Shown here piece by piece: positions 44,586 to 53,243 of a DNA stretch of 64,000 nt (positions within the stretch are counted from its first letter, which is position 1; each line of letters opens with the position of its first letter). The notes below the pieces were generated by a model. It was not told the DNA's origin and searched no databases. It saw only the letters and a list, made by a program, of their open reading frames with translations. Source of the stretch: Spirochaetia bacterium. Its GTDB lineage: Bacteria; Spirochaetota; Leptospiria; Leptospirales; Leptonemataceae. The translations under genes were made by a program, and so were the position numbers. The DNA is taken from assembly GCA_021413825.1 (NCBI GenBank), contig JAIOPQ010000063.1, positions 1-64,000 on the forward strand, written 5' to 3'.

Positions 44586-44826
44586 CCAGAACCAGTACCA
44601 CTTTCTCCAGGGTGAGAAAAGAAAAATCCGGTGCCTTCAAATCGTTCTCAAACTTGACTTTATCTTCTTTTTTTTCTATAGTTGCAGTGACGATGGTTTC
44701 ATTGTCTTCAAAGACATACTTGCTTTCAAATTTTCCATTGTACTTACGCACAATAGGACCAATCTTATTGTCTGCACTCGACGTCTTTTTGCCTTCATAG
44801 CGCAAAGTAAACTTATAACATTTCAT
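44572..44826 (-). CDS. Small cytoplasmic protein of unknown function
   Basis: An 84-residue protein without signal or membrane segment, rich in Lys and Glu, predicted as beta strands (KFTLRYEGKK, KYVFEDNETIVTATIEKK). No family is recognised. ATG 44826 is preceded by GCAGGG, close to the start. It is translationally coupled to the transglutaminase-like gene by a 14-base overlap. Whether it is needed for that protein is unknown. Confidence 0.6.
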   Translation of the reverse strand: MKCYKFTLRYEGKKTSSADNKIGPIVRKYNGKFESKYVFEDNETIVTATIEKKEDKVKFENDLKAPDFSFLTLEKVVLVLDEDE

Positions 44827-44883
44827 CCCTGCCAGATTACCATGGACAAAATCCAGGAAATACTCTTTTTTACCTCAGACATG

Positions 44884-45414
44884 TTAATCCATCCAGTGCG
44901 CCAGCCTGAGCCTCATCAACTGCCTCCCTCTGTGTAAGCGGCTCTTCACAGCAGAAACAGAAAGTCCGAGCTGTTGTGCAACCTGCGGTGCCGGGATTTC
45001 CTCCACATCGCGCAATATTAGAATCTCGCGAAACAGGTCCGGTAGATCCGTCAGTGCCTCGATTGTCTCGCTTCGCAGAATGGAATGAATATCAACACTA
45101 GAATCCACATAGGAAACCTCATCCACACTGGAGGAGGTTTCCTGGCGGTTCTTTCGCAGTAATCGATAACATTCATGCTTCACCACGCGGAAGGCCCAGG
45201 CCGTAAAAGCAGAAATGACACGCAATGAACCCAGCCTTCGCGACACAATCCAGAGCGTCTCCTGCACTGCATCTTCCACGTCTTCCGGTGTTGCGCAAAC
45301 CTTCCGGGCAAAATTCGCAACGTCAGGTTGGCACTGGAGCAATAGCCGCTCCAGCGCTTCACGATTGCCCGTTCGCGCTGCATTCAAAGTTTCTTCGTCG
45401 TGACGTCCCTTCAA
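44884..45414 (-). CDS. ECF-type sigma factor
   Basis: A 176-residue sigma-70 family protein with region 2 (about 25-95, with EDVEDAVQETLWIV and FTAWAFRVVKHECYRLLRK) and region 4 (about 115-170, LPDLFREILILRDVEEIPAPQ then GLSVSAVKSRLHRGRQLM). It should direct polymerase to a small regulon. The start TTG 45414 overlaps the stop of the DUF2892 gene (TTGA), which suggests coupling. No anti-sigma factor is next to it; it may be controlled by the DUF2892 membrane protein or by transcription only. Confidence 0.93.
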   Translation of the reverse strand: MKGRHDEETLNAARTGNREALERLLLQCQPDVANFARKVCATPEDVEDAVQETLWIVSRRLGSLRVISAFTAWAFRVVKHECYRLLRKNRQETSSSVDEVSYVDSSVDIHSILRSETIEALTDLPDLFREILILRDVEEIPAPQVAQQLGLSVSAVKSRLHRGRQLMRLRLAHWMD

Positions 45415-45638
45415 GAGTTTCTCATTTCGTTTCGTTCAATCTTCCTTCCTATCATGGCGCAGGCCGGACACCAGCCGAAAAATCCAGTGATTGCGATCGA
45501 TACGGCGCTTCCAGTAAGGGCAGCTGTGACGATCCCTTGCTGATTCCAGGGACCAGTAAACGCCAGTGCGAGCAACGCAACAGCCATGACTATGCGCAGC
45601 CCGCGTTCCCAATTGGGTACATTCTTTCTATAGATCAT
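45411..45638 (-). CDS. DUF2892 (YgaP-like) small membrane protein
   Basis: A 75-residue protein with two membrane segments and the family pattern: an N-terminal KNVPNWERGLRI, then GFFGWCPACAMIG with two Cys. DUF2892 proteins resemble the membrane part of YgaP and are often next to sulfur or metal genes. GGAGGA lies before ATG 45638. The ECF sigma factor start overlaps its stop, so this may be a minimal sensor-sigma pair; that is a suggestion. Confidence 0.85.
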   Translation of the reverse strand: MIYRKNVPNWERGLRIVMAVALLALAFTGPWNQQGIVTAALTGSAVSIAITGFFGWCPACAMIGRKIERNEMRNS

Positions 45639-45916
45639 TGTTCCTCCGGGACATTCGAAGTCCTCACATGGAAGAGCAAGCCAGCGCCAAAAAGGATTCA
45701 GATTTTTTTTTGTACGTGCCAGGAAAGGATTTCAGATACACAATCTCCATATCAGAAAGCGATACCACCCACGCCAATGAGCCGGACGGGTATATCACGC
45801 GTGAAACCCCTTACTCCTTTCGCTTTACTAAATTTTTTCTAATAAAACGCGGCGTTATACAAAATATTCTTCCTATTTCACGGGTATATCCGTATACCCT
45901 GATCAGGGGGACAACA
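45639..45916 (+). promoter_or_regulatory. Regulatory region of the lipase-like gene
   Basis: 278 bases between the divergent DUF2892 and lipase-like genes. CGGGTATATC occurs twice, at 45787-45796 and at 45881-45890, both on the plus strand. The second copy is part of the inverted repeat GGGTATATCCGTATACCC (45882-45899), 17 bases before the ATG at 45917. These look like operator sites. A long frame can be read through here to 45638, but it lacks a signal and a fold. Confidence 0.55.
45882..45899. promoter_or_regulatory. Operator-like inverted repeat
   Basis: GGGTAT (45882-45887) and ATACCC (45894-45899) flank ATCCGT. It is close to the ribosome binding site (AGGGGGA at about 45905-45911), so a bound protein or an RNA hairpin could block translation or late transcription. 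Half of it recurs as a direct repeat about 94 bases upstream. Confidence 0.5.
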
Positions 45917-46768
45917 ATGCGTAAAATTGCACTGTTAGTAATCGTAGGGCTATTCGTCGTGGGAGACCTTTCCGCGGCAACCTACAGGCTTTTCGTTCAT
46001 GGTCGTTCAGGCAGCAATCACTGCCAGTCACTTACATCAACTTCAAGCGGAACAACGGACTATAATAATTACTGGGGTGGAGCTGTTACAGGCCTCGCAA
46101 ACGTGAGATATGTAGGTTTCGATGGAACGCAATCGGGTGGTGCATATAGCTGGAACACTTGCGGCGCGCAAAAGCAATTCAATGATGCGGTTCGAGTATT
46201 TTGTGGAACTGGGAATACCTGCGAGGTGTACACACACTCAACAGGCGGTCTGGTTGTAGCAGCATACTTCGGATTGAACAGTCCTACCGGCCTCAACATC
46301 AGCAGAATTCAGCTGATGGCATCGGCAGCGGGCGGATCAGAACTGGCTGACTTCTCAACGTCTTACCTGGCATGGCTGGGCTTTGACACACTGGGTGGCG
46401 CGCTGGATCAATCCGTGAGCACTGGCGGAGCAAGAAGCGGGTTTAACCACAACAATGCAGGTGGAAGAACCTACTATACTACTTCCGGTCAGGGTTCAGA
46501 TTACCTCTACGCTACAAGCCCGCTTCTTCCAGGTCAGGACGACGGCGTTCTGGCAAATCACAGCTTGTGTAACATCAATGCAGTGGCTTCAGTTAACCCT
46601 TCCTGCACACGCGGAAGCGGAACCATTACTGAATCCTATGCATGCGGATTTATGTGGCTGTCAACTTGCTACAACAACTACTCCAGATGGACCCCTTACT
46701 ATACTGTATGGCAAGGTGGCGGAAGCGAAAGTCATGGTGGAGCCAAATACGATTACAATCGTCGCTAA
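45917..46768 (+). CDS. Secreted lipase-like alpha/beta hydrolase
   Basis: A 283-residue protein with a signal peptide (LLVIVGLFVVGDLSA). The oxyanion motif FVHGRSG is near residue 26, and the nucleophile elbow EVYTHSTGGLV puts the catalytic Ser at 108 (H-S-x-G-G). A late Asp (PGQDDGVLA) and His (NHSL or ESHGG) complete the likely triad. Mature parts have several Cys, which fits disulfides in an exported enzyme. Substrate unknown; esterase or lipase activity is likely. ATG 45917 has AGGGGGA upstream. A strong terminator follows. Confidence 0.75.
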   Translation: MRKIALLVIVGLFVVGDLSAATYRLFVHGRSGSNHCQSLTSTSSGTTDYNNYWGGAVTGLANVRYVGFDGTQSGGAYSWNTCGAQKQFNDAVRVFCGTGNTCEVYTHSTGGLVVAAYFGLNSPTGLNISRIQLMASAAGGSELADFSTSYLAWLGFDTLGGALDQSVSTGGARSGFNHNNAGGRTYYTTSGQGSDYLYATSPLLPGQDDGVLANHSLCNINAVASVNPSCTRGSGTITESYACGFMWLSTCYNNYSRWTPYYTVWQGGGSESHGGAKYDYNRR

Positions 46769-46791
46769 GTCAATTTAGCACGGTCCAGATC

Positions 46792-46822
46792 AAAAGCCCG
46801 GGTAAACTCCGGGCTTTTTTTT
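46792..46822 (+). terminator. Rho-independent terminator after the lipase-like gene
   Basis: AAAAGCCCGG (46792-46801), a 7-base loop, CCGGGCTTTT (46809-46818) and more T residues to 46822. A classic G/C stem with a T tract on the plus strand, 24 bases after the stop. The A-rich left side gives the minus strand a T tract too, so it may also end the reverse transcript. Confidence 0.92.
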
Positions 46823-46873
46823 ATTCAGATCGGCTGGATGTTCCGGGTCCAGGTGCGGGGATAGTTCCCGCTC

Positions 46874-47797
46874 TCAAGCCGTACGTTTTTGAATATCTGC
46901 TTGAACGGAAGCCCTCGGAGAGATTCCGTAGATTCGCTTGAATGCTTTTGAAAAAGCAAATGCAGATGAGTATCCAACTTCCTGCGCAATGTCCTCCAGG
47001 GACCGGCCTTCCTCAAGTAGAAGCCCGCGTCCCTGATCAATTCTAAGCCGCGTCACATAGTCCATCACAGAGACGCCAAGAACGGTTCTGAATTTGGTTG
47101 CAAGCGAAGCGCGCGATACCCCCACCCCTCTGGCAAGACTATCAATAGTCCATGGGTGTGCAGGTCTTGCATGGATCATCTCAAGACAGGCCTGCATTTT
47201 TTCATCCTGCATTGCACTTCTGTATCCTGGACTGCGCGCCGGATTCACATCAAGCCAGTGCCTGATTGCGTAATAGAAAACAACGTCCGTTAGCCGCTGC
47301 AGAATCAGGCTTGCCCCAATTTGTTGTTCAGTTTCCCCGGAAAGCAAAGCAAGCGCTGAATGCAATGGATGATGCGGCGCTATATCGGACGCGCGAATCA
47401 GCAACAGTGCGGGCAACTCCCGAAAGAATGCATGCACATCTGCGTCTGGAAATTCATACCGAATGGATACCAGGCCTGTAGACTGCCCCTTCCCTGTATC
47501 CGCGCGCTGCAGAAACCGACTTACATCAACTGGTTTCTGTTTTGGATCAGAAAGCAAATCATGGTCCACTCCGCGCATTACAAAGACAATGTCTCCGCGC
47601 GACAGAGCCACATCCTTTCCCTCATGCCGCAGAATACAGTTTCCTTGTGTTAGAACATGAAACCCGCCGCTCTGCTTGCACGGAAAGCGAAAGCCCCAGT
47701 TGCCATGCAGCGTCTTTTTAACCAGAATGTGGTTATTCCAACGCGCAGCCTGTAGTATCTGTGAAAGCAAGTCCATGGGAGTATAGAAACGGACCAT
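46874..47797 (-). CDS. AraC-family transcription regulator with cupin sensor
   Basis: A 307-residue regulator. An N-terminal cupin of the AraC_binding_6 type (about 10-190, with HVLTQGNCILRHEGKD and GDIVFVMRGVDHDL) is followed by a two-helix-turn-helix AraC domain (about 205-300: SLARGVGVSRASLATKFR, then EDIAQEVGYSSAFAFSKAFK). It is divergent from the NmrA-like gene with about 120 bases between, the usual layout for a regulator and its target. The ligand is unknown. Confidence 0.93.
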   Translation of the reverse strand: MVRFYTPMDLLSQILQAARWNNHILVKKTLHGNWGFRFPCKQSGGFHVLTQGNCILRHEGKDVALSRGDIVFVMRGVDHDLLSDPKQKPVDVSRFLQRADTGKGQSTGLVSIRYEFPDADVHAFFRELPALLLIRASDIAPHHPLHSALALLSGETEQQIGASLILQRLTDVVFYYAIRHWLDVNPARSPGYRSAMQDEKMQACLEMIHARPAHPWTIDSLARGVGVSRASLATKFRTVLGVSVMDYVTRLRIDQGRGLLLEEGRSLEDIAQEVGYSSAFAFSKAFKRIYGISPRASVQADIQKRTA

Positions 47798-47918
47798 GTC
47801 TAATCGTCTAGAAAAATATACGATTGGATATGCAAATTATCTGCCTGGACATTGCGCAGTTCTCTGCCGTATGCTAGTATACAATCATCCCGGAATCGGG
47901 AATCAAAGGAAGGAATCT

Positions 47919-48770
47919 ATGAAGATATTTGTTTACGGAGCAACAGGAACGGTCGGTCAGAGCCTGATCGAAAAACTCCTTGCAGGTGGCCATGAAGTAT
48001 TTGCAGGATCGCGCAAACCGGAAAGCGGCAAGAAACAAGCAGGACTAACCTGGGTACTCGCAGATGCTGTAAAGCCAGGCGTTGGACTGGAAGTTTTAGA
48101 GAAGGTAGATAGTGCTTTTTTTATCAGCCCGCCAGGATACACAGATCAATTCACAATTCTAAACCCGTGGCTTGAAAAAGCCAAAGCAGTTAAGCTCAAG
48201 AAGTTTGTTCTTATGACTGCAATGGGCGTAGAGCATGCGCCTCCAGAAGCGCCATTTAGAAAACTGGAACTCGCAGTTGAATCCTCAGGGCTTGCCTGGA
48301 ATATAATCAGACCAAACTGGTTTATGCAGAACTTTCACACTTTCTGGGTTTCTGGAATCCTGAAGGATAAAAAGATCTATTTCCCGGGCGGAAAGGCAAA
48401 AGTGAGCTTCATAGATGCCAGAGACATTGCTTCAGTTGCAGCAACGCTGTTAACTTCAGACAAAGAAAATAACAAGGCATTCGCACTAACAGGGAGTGAA
48501 GCCATCTCGCATGAGGAAGTCGCATCTAAACTTTCTGCAAGCACTGGAGTATCCATTAGCTATGTTGATATCACGCCTGAAGATTTCAAAGCAGGACTTC
48601 TGGGTGCAGGACTTCCAGAAGACTATGCCTCCTTCATGGTGTATATTGCAGGATCGCTTAAAGAAGGAAACTCAGCTCCAGTTGTGCCGTCCGTTAAATC
48701 GATCACCGGTAAAGACCCGATTACGTTCGACACATATGCAAAAGACAATCGTCAGGCCTGGCTGGGCTAA
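47919..48770 (+). CDS. NmrA-like NAD(P)-binding protein
   Basis: A 283-residue atypical short-chain dehydrogenase. The nucleotide-binding GATGTVG is at residues 7-13, and the fold continues with FAGSRKP, LADAV and NIIRPNWFMQNF. Such proteins act as redox sensors or quinone/NADPH-dependent reductases (QOR2-like). The classic YxxxK pair of true SDR enzymes is not seen. AAAGGAAGG precedes ATG 47919. It is transcribed away from the AraC regulator and probably controlled by it. Confidence 0.9.
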   Translation: MKIFVYGATGTVGQSLIEKLLAGGHEVFAGSRKPESGKKQAGLTWVLADAVKPGVGLEVLEKVDSAFFISPPGYTDQFTILNPWLEKAKAVKLKKFVLMTAMGVEHAPPEAPFRKLELAVESSGLAWNIIRPNWFMQNFHTFWVSGILKDKKIYFPGGKAKVSFIDARDIASVAATLLTSDKENNKAFALTGSEAISHEEVASKLSASTGVSISYVDITPEDFKAGLLGAGLPEDYASFMVYIAGSLKEGNSAPVVPSVKSITGKDPITFDTYAKDNRQAWLG

Positions 48771-48801
48771 GACTCCGTCACCTCATTTGATTTAAGAAAC
48801 C

Positions 48802-48826
48802 GGAGCCAGGTAAGGGCTCCGCCCTT
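48802..48826 (+). terminator. Overlapping alternative hairpins after the NmrA-like gene
   Basis: GGAGCC (48802-48807) can pair with GGCTCC (48815-48820), while AAGGGC (48812-48817) can pair with GCCCTT (48821-48826), which is followed by TTT. The two stems exclude each other. The second is a better terminator. The gene end is 30 bases upstream. Confidence 0.7.
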
Positions 48827-48839
48827 TTTCCACTAACAG

Positions 48840-48862
48840 GCCAGCGCAGAGCTGGCTGTTTT
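48840..48862. terminator. Second hairpin in the convergent gap
   Basis: GCCAGC (48840-48845) and GCTGGC (48851-48856) pair around GCAGA; TGTTTTA follows. It is a further terminator-like element between the NmrA-like gene and the convergent membrane protein gene at 48874. Confidence 0.6.
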
Positions 48863-48873
48863 ATGTACTCGTT

Positions 48874-49419
48874 CTAAATCAGTTCATGCGCTGCTTGCGT
48901 CGCGCTGGTTGCTGCATAGGGAGCGATAGAGTGGACCATTTTGTAAACAGGGCCAACAAGGTAGCCGGCCAGAAACCAGAACGGAGCATACACGATTGTG
49001 ATTTGCCCCCACAGGTTTAATGGAATCCCATGATAGACGTACTGACTGTAATCCCAGAGATCGAAACCAAGGAATTTGTTAAAGAACAGGCCTGAGAGGA
49101 GCTCAACTAGATAAATCAACAGCATCACTATAAAACAAAAAACAAACTTTTTCTTCAAGATTGGAAATGGAGTGAGCAAGTTACGATAGATTCGGAAGAA
49201 GAAACGCAAACCAACAGTAGCCCCGATTCCAACAGTCCATTGCCACATAGTTGTGTGGCCCTGTAGTGACCAGAATGGGACTCGACTCATTATATAGTCC
49301 TGACCCAGTGAAATGCGCTCAACCGTGGCTGTAACCCAGACCTCTGTGAGCGTTGAAAGCAGCATCCAGATAAATGCCTCGGAAACCAGGTTCTTTGCAG
49401 ATTCGCCGAAATTTCGCAT
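48874..49419 (-). CDS. CmpB-type putative transporter membrane protein
   Basis: A 181-residue protein with about five membrane segments. The pattern ELLSGLFFNKFLGFDLWDYS followed by NLWGQI resembles the ABC_trans_CmpB family (a putative transport-related family with WDYS and a downstream NLxGxI). Function is unproven. ATG 49419 starts a short polar N-terminus. Divergent from the metallophosphoesterase gene with 140 bases between; no ATPase gene is near, so a transporter role is doubtful. Confidence 0.65.
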   Translation of the reverse strand: MRNFGESAKNLVSEAFIWMLLSTLTEVWVTATVERISLGQDYIMSRVPFWSLQGHTTMWQWTVGIGATVGLRFFFRIYRNLLTPFPILKKKFVFCFIVMLLIYLVELLSGLFFNKFLGFDLWDYSQYVYHGIPLNLWGQITIVYAPFWFLAGYLVGPVYKMVHSIAPYAATSATQAAHELI

Positions 49420-49559
49420 GGGATGAAGCGTTCCGAGGAAGCGTCGAACTCGTAAACCCTAAAAAACGATATGCCATCCATTAAAATAGCATAAATCGAT
49501 ATTTTGTGATTGAAACGGGGAACGGATGCCTCTGATTCTTGTACGCAATTGGAGTACGG

Positions 49560-50729
49560 ATGTCGCCAGAACAACTTAACCGCCTCAAACAAGCATACAA
49601 GGACATCGAGGGAACCGCTCTGGTTAAGACTCTTGATGATGTAATGGAAACCGGACATAGGGCAGCGCTGTCGGCGGCTTCTTCCGGGATTGGCCTGCTC
49701 AGGCCAGAATTAGCCCAACTCTGGGAAGGAATTCGCGATGCTCCGTCCGTACAGGCCAGCGTCCGAGCCCGGGGCGTTGCAGCAGATGGTTCGATCTACG
49801 GGATTCATAAGTATGAGAATTTCGATCCGGGATGGGCTGAGGCAGGAATCAAGTGGCTTGAGAATCTGCACAATCGCGCCCCATTTTCAGATCAACCGGC
49901 CCAGATCGACCTTGCTGATCCAATCAAGATCGCCGTAGTAGGAGACTGGGGGGCTGGCCCAGGAACACCAGCCATGCAAGTTGCAAATCTGATGCAGTCC
50001 ATTCAGCCAGGATGCGCCATTCATCTGGGTGATGTCTACTACGCTGGCAGCGAAAGTGAAGAGCGCGAGAACTTCTTGAATCTCTGGCCCTTCCCGGACT
50101 GTAGCTTTGCCCTTAACTCGAATCATGAAATGTATTCTGGAGCGCGGGGTTATTTCAACACGTTACTGGGCAATCCTGCATTCTCAAGACAGAAACGGTG
50201 CAGTTACTTTGCCATGACAAACAAGCACTGGTTACTGATGGGCCTGGACAGTGCATACGATGCAGACGCAAACAATCTGTATCTTACCGGAAAACTCGGA
50301 ACCTCTCAATTAGAATTCATCAAGCGAACCACTGAGACCTACGGAGCTGGAAGGAAGATAATGCTCTTCTCACATCACGAAGGCCTGGACATTAACGGAA
50401 AGGAAACATCCCTCTATGCTGAGGTTGTAGGTGCAATTGGAAGACCTCCAGAGTTTTGGTACTGGGGGCATTTGCATGCTGCAATCGGATACGCCAATCA
50501 CAAGGGTATGTTTGGGCGATGCGTGGGCCATGGAGCAATCCCGTTTGGCGACATCGTTTCACTCAAGAGCAAGCCATTCGTTGAATTCTATGAATCACAA
50601 TCGGCCCATGATGCGCATTGCCCGGAGCGAGTATTGAATGGATACCTTGCCCTCTCGATCGACGGCGCACGTTTAACAGAGACCTTCATAGCTGAAGACG
50701 GGTCGACGCGATTTCAAAAAATCCACTAA
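49560..50729 (+). CDS. Calcineurin-like metallophosphoesterase
   Basis: A 389-residue protein. The phosphoesterase motifs occur in order: VVGDWGAG near residue 130, HLGDVYYAG, NSNHEM (usual GNHE, here with Ser before Asn-His-Glu), SHHEG and GHLHAA. Two metal ions are expected. A helical N-terminal region of about 110 residues has no recognised fold. The protein lacks a signal, so it acts in the cytoplasm or at its membrane. ATG 49560 has GGAG upstream and is preferred to TTG 49539. The DISM-cyclase gene follows after 13 bases; a phosphodiesterase role next to a cyclase is possible. Confidence 0.88.
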   Translation: MSPEQLNRLKQAYKDIEGTALVKTLDDVMETGHRAALSAASSGIGLLRPELAQLWEGIRDAPSVQASVRARGVAADGSIYGIHKYENFDPGWAEAGIKWLENLHNRAPFSDQPAQIDLADPIKIAVVGDWGAGPGTPAMQVANLMQSIQPGCAIHLGDVYYAGSESEERENFLNLWPFPDCSFALNSNHEMYSGARGYFNTLLGNPAFSRQKRCSYFAMTNKHWLLMGLDSAYDADANNLYLTGKLGTSQLEFIKRTTETYGAGRKIMLFSHHEGLDINGKETSLYAEVVGAIGRPPEFWYWGHLHAAIGYANHKGMFGRCVGHGAIPFGDIVSLKSKPFVEFYESQSAHDAHCPERVLNGYLALSIDGARLTETFIAEDGSTRFQKIH

Positions 50730-50742
50730 TATTTGGACACAG

Positions 50743-52827
50743 ATGAAACATAGAACAATGGCGGGGATTGGATTTGCAATCTCCGGATTTTTAGTAATAA
50801 CGGCAAACTTAAACGCGGAAAGCATTTCGCTTGCGGGGTCCTGGAAATTCTTTCGCGGTGATAATCCGGTCTATGCGAGTGTCGAATTCGAAGATGACTC
50901 ATGGTCCCTGATTAACCTGCCAGCGCGCAAGCTAATGCCTTCAGCAACTGCGGAGAAGAATCCTGAACTCCGTGGGGATGGCTTGAAGCGCGGCTATGTA
51001 TGGTATCGCTTTCGTCTATACTTGAAAGAAAAACCCACTGGAGATTATCTTCTCCAGATCGGGGAGATCATGAATGCAGATGAAACGTATTTAAACGGCG
51101 AACTGGTTGGTCGCACCGGACGATTCCCGCCGCATTTTCGTTCGGGCTGGTCCAATTTTAGAAGTTATAACGTGAAACAAGGCCTGCTGAAGCAAGGAGA
51201 GAATGTAGTGGCCATTCGTGTTTATTTCGATGGCGAAGCCTGGATTTCAGGACCGATGGAGATGGTTTCACCAGAGATTGGAAGCTCGCGGAAAATGCTG
51301 CAAGATCTTGCATTACACAGCGGTCTTCAATCGCTTGCTGTTCTGCTATTGGCGGTTGGAGTTTTCTTTCTGTCTTATTACGTGCAGCGTAGGTCAGAAA
51401 TTGAAAACCTGTACTTCGCCTTTGCCTGCATAGCCGTTGCCCTGGCGATCGCTCTTCAGTTCTTTGAGAACCTCTACCCCTATTCGCCTTTGTCCTCTAA
51501 CTTGACTTTCACAATCACACAAGCCGGCTTGATTTTCTTTGGTCCAATGTTATCGCTCTTTCATAAGTATCAACAGGACGGAAAATCAACAGCGCTACGT
51601 CTGATCCTCACGCTTGCGCCTCCTCTTGCCGCTACCACTTTGATGCTCCTTGCTGAAGATCGCAGCGGAAAGCTATTCGTGCGAAACGTTTTCCTGGTTA
51701 CGATCCCCATTTTTATTCTGGATCTGGTCTGGCGTTCAATCAAAGCTTTGCGAAAAGGCGATAACCGCGGATTCATTGTACTTTTGGGATTGATCCCCGC
51801 CCTCCTCCTCAGCCTGCACGACATACTTGCATTCGGCGTTAACCTGATCGAGAGTAACGTTGCCCTTTTTGTTTACGGATTACCCCTATTCCTCTTGCTG
51901 ATCGCGTTGCAGCTAACGCGCCGGTTCGTTCTAAATTTGAATGAAAACGAGCGTTTGAAACTATCATTTAGAAGATTCGTGCCGATTGAATTTCTGAGCA
52001 TCCTTGGGAAGCAGACAATTTCCGACATTCGGCTGGGAGATTCTACCGAACGCGAAATGACTGTACTTTTTACAGACATTCGCGAGTTTACAACTCTTTC
52101 AGAAGGGATGACACCGGATGATAATTTTAAATTCCTAAATTCCTATTTAAAAAGAATGGTCCCCGTTATTCGACAAAGCCATGGATTTGTTGATAAATAC
52201 ATTGGTGACTCTATTCTCTCGCTTTTCCCTCGCAATCCGTCGGATGCAATCTCTGCTGCAATTTTGATGAACGATGAACTTGCTCGCTTTAACGCACAAC
52301 GCATTCTCAAGGGATTCAGCCCCGTGCGAACGGGTACGGGCATTCACACTGGACGTTTAATGCTCGGAACGATTGGCGAGACCGAGCGTATGGACGGAAC
52401 TGTCATTTCCGATGCAGTCAATCTGGCGTCTCGCGTGGAAGGACTCACCAAATTATTCTCTGCGTCCATTCTGGTAACTCAAGAGACCCTGGCGGGGCTT
52501 GACCCTGGTGGTTCATTTCCGCACAGATTGCTTGATCGCGTTCGAGTGGTGGGTAAGACAGTGCCCGCATTCATATTCGAGATTTTGCAAGGAGCAACAG
52601 CAAGCAATGAGTTTGACATGAAGCAGAAACTCAAGAACCAATTTGAAGAAGCCATCGAGTTATATTTCATTGGTAAGTTTGGTGATGCTATCAGGCTTCT
52701 TGAATCCATAAAGCGAATGAATCCGCTGGATCGGGCTGTTGACATTTATCTGGATCGTGCCCGTCATTTCCAGGCTAATTCTGTGCCGGCTGGATGGGAC
52801 GGAGTTACGATTTTAACAGAAAAATAG
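50743..52827 (+). CDS. 7TMR-DISM receptor with class III adenylate/guanylate cyclase
   Basis: A 694-residue protein. A signal segment leads into a jelly-roll DISM domain (about 25-175: LAGSWKFFRGDN, YVWYRFRLYL, DETYLNGELVGRTG), seven membrane segments at about 185-395, and a class III cyclase at about 415-600. The metal-binding Asp residues are present in LFTDIREFT and DKYIGDS, and the substrate region DGTVISDAVNLASR is intact. The C-terminal 80 residues look like a tetratricopeptide fragment (FEEAIELYFIGKFGDAIRLLE). It likely makes cAMP in response to an envelope signal. It is probably co-transcribed with the metallophosphoesterase. Confidence 0.92.
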   Translation: MKHRTMAGIGFAISGFLVITANLNAESISLAGSWKFFRGDNPVYASVEFEDDSWSLINLPARKLMPSATAEKNPELRGDGLKRGYVWYRFRLYLKEKPTGDYLLQIGEIMNADETYLNGELVGRTGRFPPHFRSGWSNFRSYNVKQGLLKQGENVVAIRVYFDGEAWISGPMEMVSPEIGSSRKMLQDLALHSGLQSLAVLLLAVGVFFLSYYVQRRSEIENLYFAFACIAVALAIALQFFENLYPYSPLSSNLTFTITQAGLIFFGPMLSLFHKYQQDGKSTALRLILTLAPPLAATTLMLLAEDRSGKLFVRNVFLVTIPIFILDLVWRSIKALRKGDNRGFIVLLGLIPALLLSLHDILAFGVNLIESNVALFVYGLPLFLLLIALQLTRRFVLNLNENERLKLSFRRFVPIEFLSILGKQTISDIRLGDSTEREMTVLFTDIREFTTLSEGMTPDDNFKFLNSYLKRMVPVIRQSHGFVDKYIGDSILSLFPRNPSDAISAAILMNDELARFNAQRILKGFSPVRTGTGIHTGRLMLGTIGETERMDGTVISDAVNLASRVEGLTKLFSASILVTQETLAGLDPGGSFPHRLLDRVRVVGKTVPAFIFEILQGATASNEFDMKQKLKNQFEEAIELYFIGKFGDAIRLLESIKRMNPLDRAVDIYLDRARHFQANSVPAGWDGVTILTEK

Positions 52828-52859
52828 ACGCATCGGATTCGCACATCTGCCTCAACATT

Positions 52860-53243
52860 TCAGGTCTTTACAAGCCTCTTGAACAGATGGTCAAGCAGGC
52901 CGTGCGGATCATCGCAGATTCCGGTATGAACCTGCGAAGGCTGAATGACTGTGCTCGACGGAGCAACAAGCCAGCCAAATCGTTCCGATTGTGGTTGCGA
53001 AGCTACGGGCCCTCCCTTTGGATCACCAGCAGCAATTGCTTCGCGAACATTCAGATGCAATCTTACGTTCTCCAGATCAATCGAAGGGTCAAGGGCTAAC
53101 AGACGTGCTTCATCCACATAGGTCAATGCCTTTAGAAACTTGTGTCTTCGCGCAAAAACAATCACCCCTGCATTGATAAACTCTCCCCGTTCGATTGCGG
53201 GCACAATTCGCCAGGTTGCATATTGATACGCTTCAGCGGGCAT
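52860..53243 (-). CDS. DUF3037 protein paired with a HipA-like kinase
   Basis: A 127-residue protein matching DUF3037: YATWRIVPAIERGEFINAGV near the start and LDPSIDLENVRLHL in the middle. This family is usually next to HipA-like (HipA_2) genes, as here; the pair is considered a candidate toxin-antitoxin or regulatory module. The ATG at 53243 lies inside the 3' end of the HipA-like gene (11-base overlap), so the two are coupled. A longer frame from 53315 would overlap further and is not needed. Confidence 0.85.
   Translation of the reverse strand: MPAEAYQYATWRIVPAIERGEFINAGVIVFARRHKFLKALTYVDEARLLALDPSIDLENVRLHLNVREAIAAGDPKGGPVASQPQSERFGWLVAPSSTVIQPSQVHTGICDDPHGLLDHLFKRLVKT

Noticed and set aside
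45638-45916. Longer N-terminus for the lipase-like protein
   Set aside because: A signal peptide and a good ribosome binding site mark ATG 45917; the upstream part looks like regulatory DNA with repeats.
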